From Deroplatys truncata (taxonomy: Eukaryota; Arthropoda; Insecta; Mantodea; Mantidae), in contig CM060984.1 of the NCBI GenBank assembly GCA_030765065.1, positions 99,119,488 to 99,183,487 on the forward strand: a stretch of 64,000 bases of DNA. Direction: 5' to 3'. How positions within the stretch are numbered: position 1 is the first letter of the stretch; each line of letters begins with the position of its first letter. Positions 58,272 through 64,000 of the stretch are shown one piece after another. Both the position numbers and the translations under genes were made by a program. Under the pieces are notes generated by a model, which was not told where the DNA came from, did no database searches, and saw only the letters and a list, made by a program, of their open reading frames with translations.

Positions 58272-59160
58272 CATTAAAGTAGGGATGGGACCTCGATAGC
58301 GTAGATACCTCGATACTCGGTGATATCGAAGTATGTCGAATACTTCCAGATAGACCTTCGATACTTTCAAATGTTTAAGTTTTGCATTATTGAAAGTTAT
58401 TGCGTTTAACTTTATGCTAGATAAGGAATGAAAGCAGTCGAGATTTCACGTTATTGCCTCGCACGTGTCCCCAAAGAGCTACTGGACTATATTCTTGATA
58501 GACCTTGACTGCGTTTCTGTACATTCCAAAGACTTTTGTGTCAAAATGAAAACATACAAAGCAATGGGGGAAGGCGTAGAGGTACTCGTGTAACATGCAG
58601 CGTTAACTGAGTTGCGAATGAAGCTTATAGCTGGCGCGCTAAATCACTTTTCGTCAATAGCTTGATTCACTCTCAGGCATTGCGTTTACCTACTCCGATG
58701 ACCAAAATCTGTGAATCCAGCAGAATCAAATCAGAACTCAAGACGTGTGATAATATTGTGTATGGAAATATTTATTCTTTCCTGCCATCTGCTAATTTGT
58801 TTTTGCAAGTAAAATCTTTCTATTAAACATTTACATATATGCTAAGGTATGAGGGTGGGTAACAGACAGGCTTAATCCACAAATTTAGCGTGTTTCCGAG
58901 TGTTATATGGTAAATTACTTATTACCGGATGAACAAATACACATTTATGTTATGTGGTAATTGTGAATAATAGCAGAATGGTGTAACACGTGCATTATTT
59001 TTAGTTGTTTGAGTGAATCTAAAAGACATATTGGTTTATATTTTCAAGATTGCAGAATAAAGAAGAATTGATAGTATTTGTTTTTCAATGGATAGAAAAT
59101 CCTTTAAAAGCAAGTTTTCAGCATAATATATACCTAGATAAAAGGGGAAGCAAATAAATG

Positions 59161-59190
59161 ATTATTATTATTATTATTATTATTATTATC
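59161..59190. repeat. (ATT)n microsatellite
   Basis: Ten ATT units at the left edge of the mariner, likely grown from its insertion junction. Confidence 0.9.
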
Positions 59191-60108
59191 CCTGACTAAT
59201 AATAGGGAATAAAGACTGAGACTGATCTTTTTCAGTGATATTTATTACTTAAGTTCAATGTTGAGGTGATCTTTATCATAGTAGTCCCCTCCTACTTGAA
59301 TGCACTTTTTATACCGTCTCTGCCAGTCCTCGAACACATGGTGCAGGCCATTCTTTGTCAGGTCTTTGAGAGTCGCCTCACTTTCCTTCAGCACTGCTTT
59401 AATGTTCTCAAATCGAATGCCCGGAACTTTGCCTTTGGTGATGAGAATAAACAGAAACCACAGGGGGGCAAGATCGGGCTATAAGGTGTGTGCGGCACCA
59501 AGGTAATGTTGAATTTAGCCAAATATTCCTGGACTTGATTTGCGACGTGAGGCCGCGCGTTGTTGTGATGAAGTCGCCACCCATTCCGATGAAGTTCTGG
59601 ACGTTTCCTTGCAATGTGCTTCCTCTGTGTAGCCATACTGACGTGTAGTACGCTGCTATAACAGTAGTGTGAGGAGGAACAACAATCATAGTAGCTGTGT
59701 TGATGTTGACTTCAGTCATAGCAGAAGCCGAAACACCTGCTTAGCACAGAGGACTCGCCCTTCTTTGAAGTCCTTGAACCACCTAAACACTGTTGCACGA
59801 GGTAGTGCATCTTCACCATATGCTTGCTTCAGATTTTCGAAAGTTTCAGAGGCTGTATGATTTAAACGAAAACAACATTTTATTGCACTGTATTGCTCCT
59901 CTCGTGTCACCTACATTTTGTGGTACGCGAAATTCAAGTAGGGTCAACAATATACAGCATTACTATCAACCTACCGATACGAGAGTGCTGCCGTCTATGG
60001 ACATTATACATGAGACCCCGCTCTTTTCAAATGTCCATGGCAGAGACAGAAAACTATCAAGGAAGCTACAGGAAAACATCAGTCTCAGTCTTTATTGATC
60101 AGCCCTCG
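59191..60108 (-). mobile_element. Mariner with internal deletion, inside the hAT element
   Basis: The inverted repeat AATAAAGACTGAGACTGATC (59208) pairs with reversed AATAAAGACTGAGACTGATG (to 60108), with TA at 60109. The minus strand encodes a helix-turn-helix N-terminus (TREEQYSAIKCCFRLNHTAS at 59905, ATVFRWFKDFKEGR), then jumps over the first catalytic region to WRLHHNNARPHVA, where the usual Asp is Asn, and LPPCGFCLF, where the usual Asp is Gly. Two of three catalytic residues are changed and one region is missing. The left end is eroded by (ATT)n. Confidence 0.9.
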
Positions 60109-60346
60109 TATAATTTGCTGCCAATTGGAGAATGTCAAACAGGAACACTTTCGGAATTAGCATACAATACAAAAGTAGTTACATGTGTTTATACACAGAA
60201 AACTATTATTAAGAACATAATTCAGTGAAGAAGCAATCGCCTTTACAGTTTTTTTTATAAAGTGAGTACCGAGTATCGGTGTTTAAAAATCAGTATCGGT
60301 ATCCAGTACAGAGAAATCGTGGTTTCGTCCCATCACTGCATTAAAG

Positions 60347-60739
60347 TAAATTATGTTACCACCAATCCCTAACACAAATTAAGATTAACACAAAAGTTGT
60401 TACTTTAACACTATTAGGTACACTGTTGAAAAAGTTTATTTTACTTAAAATTGCGTTTTGTTTTAACAGATACAAATTAAAACCGGAATAAACTCGATAA
60501 CAACAAAAATTGCTAATGGAAAATTAAGGATACTTGAGAGCACCTTTATGTTTTACAGTACTGATTTTCAAACAGTACAAAAATAAAACCAAAGACAGAG
60601 TTTTCTTAAAGATAAATTTAAAAGCACTTCAACACTTCTTGTTTTTAATTATTATTATAATTATTATCATTTTATGGACTATAATTCCAAAGCGCTTCTA
60701 TACATCGCTTCTTCCGGTTTTATGTTCTAACTGATAACT
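60347..60739. other. No recognisable feature
   Basis: AT-rich spacer between the hAT element and a LINE 3' end. Confidence 0.5.
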
Positions 60740-61500
60740 TTTTCATTTAATTTTAAGACTTCATTTTCACTTATATCACTCGGCTCTTACTAGAATATCA
60801 CAAGAGCTTAGGTTATGCACAAAGTGCCATGTGGGAACAACGTCAGTGAAATATTTTTGAAGTTATTTCACAAGTATTTAGTGCATGGGTTATTGACCGT
60901 ACATGCATATTTAAGATACAATAGGGTGACAAAATAAACAACAGAGAAAGAAAACACATAAAAAAGGAACAAGAAAAAGGGAAATAGAGATAAATTACCT
61001 TAATCTAACTGAACAAATTTGACCTAGCTTCGCGCAGTTTAGCCAAAAAATTGCCCATGTTTTGCCAGTTCCTCTGGTCAGCCAGCAGATCCCAACATGC
61101 CAATCTCTTTCTTGAGGGACTTAAAATTTTTTCTTTCAGTTTAATCGTTCGCTGGTTCTCCCACTGTGCACATTCCTCATTTATGTACCCAGTCCTCATC
61201 CAAATTACAGAATGGGCAGATTCTCCTGCTAGAATCCTCAGTCATTTTCTGTGACCTCCAACCCCCCAGTCTAAACCGTGCCATTCCTGATCTTTCCTTT
61301 CTTCCTAAATTAAGTATATATGCCTCTTTACCCCAGTTCAATTTTATTTCATTTGCTAAACTTAGAGAAGGTTTAATTTTACAATCCGATTCTATTTCTT
61401 GTTGGTTGATGTCTCTTAGTCTTCTTTTAACACCTTTCCACATGTTTTTGTCATTTGTTTCAGCTCTTAGCCATACTGCTCCATTCCTATTCTCCACAAA
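60740..61500 (-). mobile_element. LINE ORF2 C-terminus and 3' UTR
   Basis: The minus strand reads LANEIKLNWGKEAYILNLGR (61345), GMARFRLGGWRS (61265), RICPFCNLDEDWVH (61215), then in another frame GYINEECAQWENQ, completing a C..C...H...C knuckle. RLACWDLLADQRNWQNMGNF then LAKLREARSNLFS follows, with a stop at ~61005. This matches the LINE tail at 15799-16727 in motif order. The 3' UTR extends to about 60740. Confidence 0.85.
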
Positions 61501-61682
61501 CCCCTTTCCAAATCAGCTGCCCAAAACTTAGAAGACAGGTTTTGTCAGTGAAGTAACCAGAATGAGCTTCCTGGCCATTCGAACAGGAAATCATGCACCA
61601 ACTCATTTAGTATACCAAACGGAATGAACTGAGAACAGGGCACCGCTTGAACTCCAGTATACCCAGCTCAACGAAAAAAAAA

Positions 61683-62542
61683 TCTGGTGTGTTACACTCA
61701 CATGACTATCTCTACTCTTGTGCAACCTATTTTTACAAACGCTTATTCTCCATATGCTTCATGTTAATCGAGATATCGAGATGTTAATCTTATTGCTAAT
61801 TTTCTTGTAGATGCAAGGGGAATTGCTAGGCTTTAAGCGATAGTCAAATATGTTAAGAGCTGGTTGCTATGTGCAGTATTCCATTCTCTTTGTACTACCA
61901 GGACAAAAAAATGAATAACGAATTTGAGAAAAAGTATTAAGTATTGGAAAGTTTAAGGCAATAACAAGTAATATCTCGAAAATGGTTCACTCAACAACAA
62001 AAATGTATGACATAAATTGTGTATTTTAACGCGATCTACATTTTTGTGTAGTAAAATTTTGTTTATCTCTTATGGTTTACCATTTATGCAAAAGTCGTTC
62101 ACAATGAAGAACACTTTTGGAGACATTCCCAGAAAATTCGAGATATACATTTCATTTGTCATAAAAATATGTTAAACATATGATATTTTAATCAAAATCG
62201 TTAGAGCCATTTTTGAGAAAATTAAAATTTTCGAAAAATGTTTTATGTAAAGGGTAGTCTGGGGTGGGGGGATTTTCTTGAAAAACTTCGTGTCGCATCC
62301 TTGGAGGATACTGAACCTAAATACCAAGTTTAGTGTTTATCCGACTGTTCGTTTCTGAGTTATGCTGTTCACAGACAGAAACACACAGACAGACACACAG
62401 ACACACACATAGACATGTTTCCAAAAATGCTTTTTTTGGATTCAGGGGATCTTAAAACATATATTTCCGGTGAAATCTCGGTATCGAATTTTTGGGTGGA
62501 ATGCAATACTTCCCCTACTTACTATACGTAGTAGAGAAAGTA
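61683..62542 (+). mobile_element. HINE-like element, full length
   Basis: Begins TCTGGTGTGTTACACTCACA and CTATCTCTACTC. The body is very close to that at 53404 (for example TGTCGCATCCTTGGAGGATA). The core is ACAGACAGAAACACACAGAC, and the stem TTACTATACGTAGTAGAG is followed by AAAGTAA. Confidence 0.92.
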
Positions 62543-62727
62543 ATAGAAGTTATTTGTGTTCGAAGGCATGAGTGGTACAAATTAGTGATCAAAACTGTTC
62601 GATGGACAGCTCTATCTCACAGTCGTGATCTAATTAGACATGTAGGAGTATTGCTTTGTATGTAATTGTTTCACTATGTTTTGCCCATCACATATATGTG
62701 AAACAACATACTCGTTTTTACTTTGCT

Positions 62728-63480
62728 ACTTAGCTATAGTAACTAGAAGAAGTGTGGTATTCCATCCAAATATTCTACATCGATATTTCACAGCAAAAAC
62801 ATGTTTTGAGCCCTCTAAATCCAAAAATAATTTTTAAAAAAGATCTATGTGTGTCTATGTATGTCCGTCTTCTGTGTACAGCATAACTCAAGAACGAAGT
62901 CGGTTATATACCAAACTTGGTATTTAAGCGCAGCATATTCCAAGGATGCGACACTAAGATTTTCAAAAAATCGACGCCAAAACTACCTTTCAGATGGAAG
63001 TATTTTCGTTATTTTCGTTTTTTCAAAAATTACTCTTAACGATTTTGATTCAAATACCATATGTTTAGAGTATTTACATGACAAATGGAAGGTATATCTT
63101 GAATTTTCTGGGCATAGCCTGCGAAGTCTTCTTCATTCTAAATGACTTGCATAGCTGGTAAACCGTAAAAGATATAAAAAATCTTACTACACAAAAAATG
63201 TACACAGTTTATGTCAAATAACATTTTAATGAAGTAATCATTTGTGATATATTCCTTGTTACTGGTTTAAATTGTCAAATATTCATACTTTTTTCAACCG
63301 GTGAGTTGCTATTCACCTTTTTGTCGCGGCCATGCAAAGAGTATGGAATTTCAAATCCATCACATAATGACACGCTCTTTAAAAATCTGACTATCGCTTT
63401 ACCTACAGTATAGTACAACGATGTGTAAATGTGAATTAAAGTTTATCTGGATTAATAAGAAACAGATACAATAATAAGCT
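62728..63480 (-). mobile_element. HINE-like element, older copy
   Basis: Starts around TAGCTATAGTAACTAGAAGA (stem degraded), ATTCTACATCGATATTTCAC, core GTGTGTCTATGTATGTCCG, full body, and fades near CAATAATAAGCTCTACTTGC without the CTGATG end. The frame at 62849-63145 is body sequence. Confidence 0.85.
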
Positions 63481-63489
63481 CTACTTGCT

Positions 63490-64000
63490 ATAGGTAACTA
63501 TAGATAAAGGAGCCCTGTTTAACTCCTTGGATTATTCCCTCTGCTCAGATTGATGTTACGATCGTATTTTCTGTCAATGTTCTTATACCAACTTTGGATA
63601 GCTTCGAGGTGTCGTTTCCTCCTCATTATAGACCATAATTTATTGAAACAACCAGCCAAAAGCCTGTTCACAATCGACAAGTAGAATACAAGTAAATATT
63701 TTACTTTTTCTTCGTTTTTGGATTAATTGCTCCACAATAAAGGCTGCAACTGAAGAATGCCTTTCCTAATTTTCATTTCATCTTCTTGCAAAGTAGATTC
63801 GCTAATAGATGGCGTGCTAATTTTTATCACTGGTGTCAGACATATGCATCTTTAGTTGTAATCCAACTGATTTCCTTTCTTGAAGATCCTGTCTTCAGGT
63901 ATTCTAGAATCATTGTATGAGCTACATTAGTATGTAAATCCTGTCTAAACTTCAATTCGATGAAAACAGCACATTATTTCAGAAAGGTTCGTGGTAGTAG
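63490..64000 (-). mobile_element. LINE reverse transcriptase relic, N-terminal part
   Basis: The minus strand reads IVEQLIQKRRKSKIFTCILL (~63730), VDCEQAFGW (VDFEKAFD motif, second Asp changed to Gly), FNKLWSIMRRK (~63640), IQSWYKNIDRKYDRNINLSR (~63580) and a degraded GVKQG at ~63520. It runs off the window's right edge. It complements the later RT part at 55141-56000 and may be the same family. Confidence 0.8.

Larger units (their letters stand above)
58280..60338. mobile_element. hAT-like non-autonomous element
   Basis: Starts TAGGGATGGGAC and ends GTCCCATCACTG (reversed CAGTGATGGGAC), flanked by the 8-bp direct repeat CATTAAAG at 58272-58279 and 60339-60346. This is the expected hAT signature. 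Sub-terminal GATACCTCGATACTCGG and reversed GATACTGATTTTTAAACACC regions are rich in CGATAC motifs on both sides. There is no transposase. A mariner lies inside. Confidence 0.9.

Overview
This 64 kb window is AT-rich, non-coding eukaryotic DNA. The transposon families (SETMAR-type mariners, a DUF4817-type transposase remnant, several tRNA-headed SINEs, jockey/R1/RTE-like LINE relics, an arthropod-like 5S rRNA fragment) point to an arthropod, probably an insect with a large, repeat-rich genome. I found no convincing host gene: the open frames are short, unsupported, or lie inside transposon relics or microsatellites.

The main component is one interspersed family of about 0.85-0.9 kb, seen as about 25 full, partial or head-to-head copies between 11.9 and 63.5 kb. 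Each copy has a CTGATG-type end, a short motif (CTTTCTCTACT) repeated in inverted orientation near both ends, a variable GT/GTCT microsatellite core, and a stem-loop about 8 bp from the other end. It has no coding potential and no clear target duplication. This is the layout of non-autonomous Helentrons (HINEs, such as DINE-1), so I call it HINE-like. The first 11.9 kb has none.

Layout. 0-1.9 kb: a 36-bp tandem repeat and a possible LTR. 2.7-5.2 kb: SINEs, one with a 5S rRNA head. 8.3-9.3 kb: a TA-flanked DNA transposon carrying a tRNA-derived segment. 11.9-13.7 kb: HINE-like copies. 14.3-17.0 kb: a mariner split by a SINE and a LINE. 19.2-20.5 kb: an RNase H LINE relic, a SINE and a palindrome. 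21.9-32 kb: HINE-like copies, trinucleotide repeats and SINEs. 32.6-33.7 kb: the second copy of the tRNA-carrying transposon. 33.8-44.1 kb: HINE-like cluster plus a jockey-like RT relic. 44.4-46.4 kb: a LINE split by a long-inverted-repeat element that holds a solo LTR. 46.6-49.6 kb: one HINE-like copy split by a solo LTR and a full-length dead mariner. 52-57.3 kb: LINE, SINE and HINE-like mosaics. 58.3-60.3 kb: a hAT-like element with an internal mariner. 60.7-64 kb: LINE relics and HINE-like copies.

Nothing here works as a pathway. The value is stratigraphic: many insertions keep exact target duplications, so the empty site and the order of insertion can be read directly.
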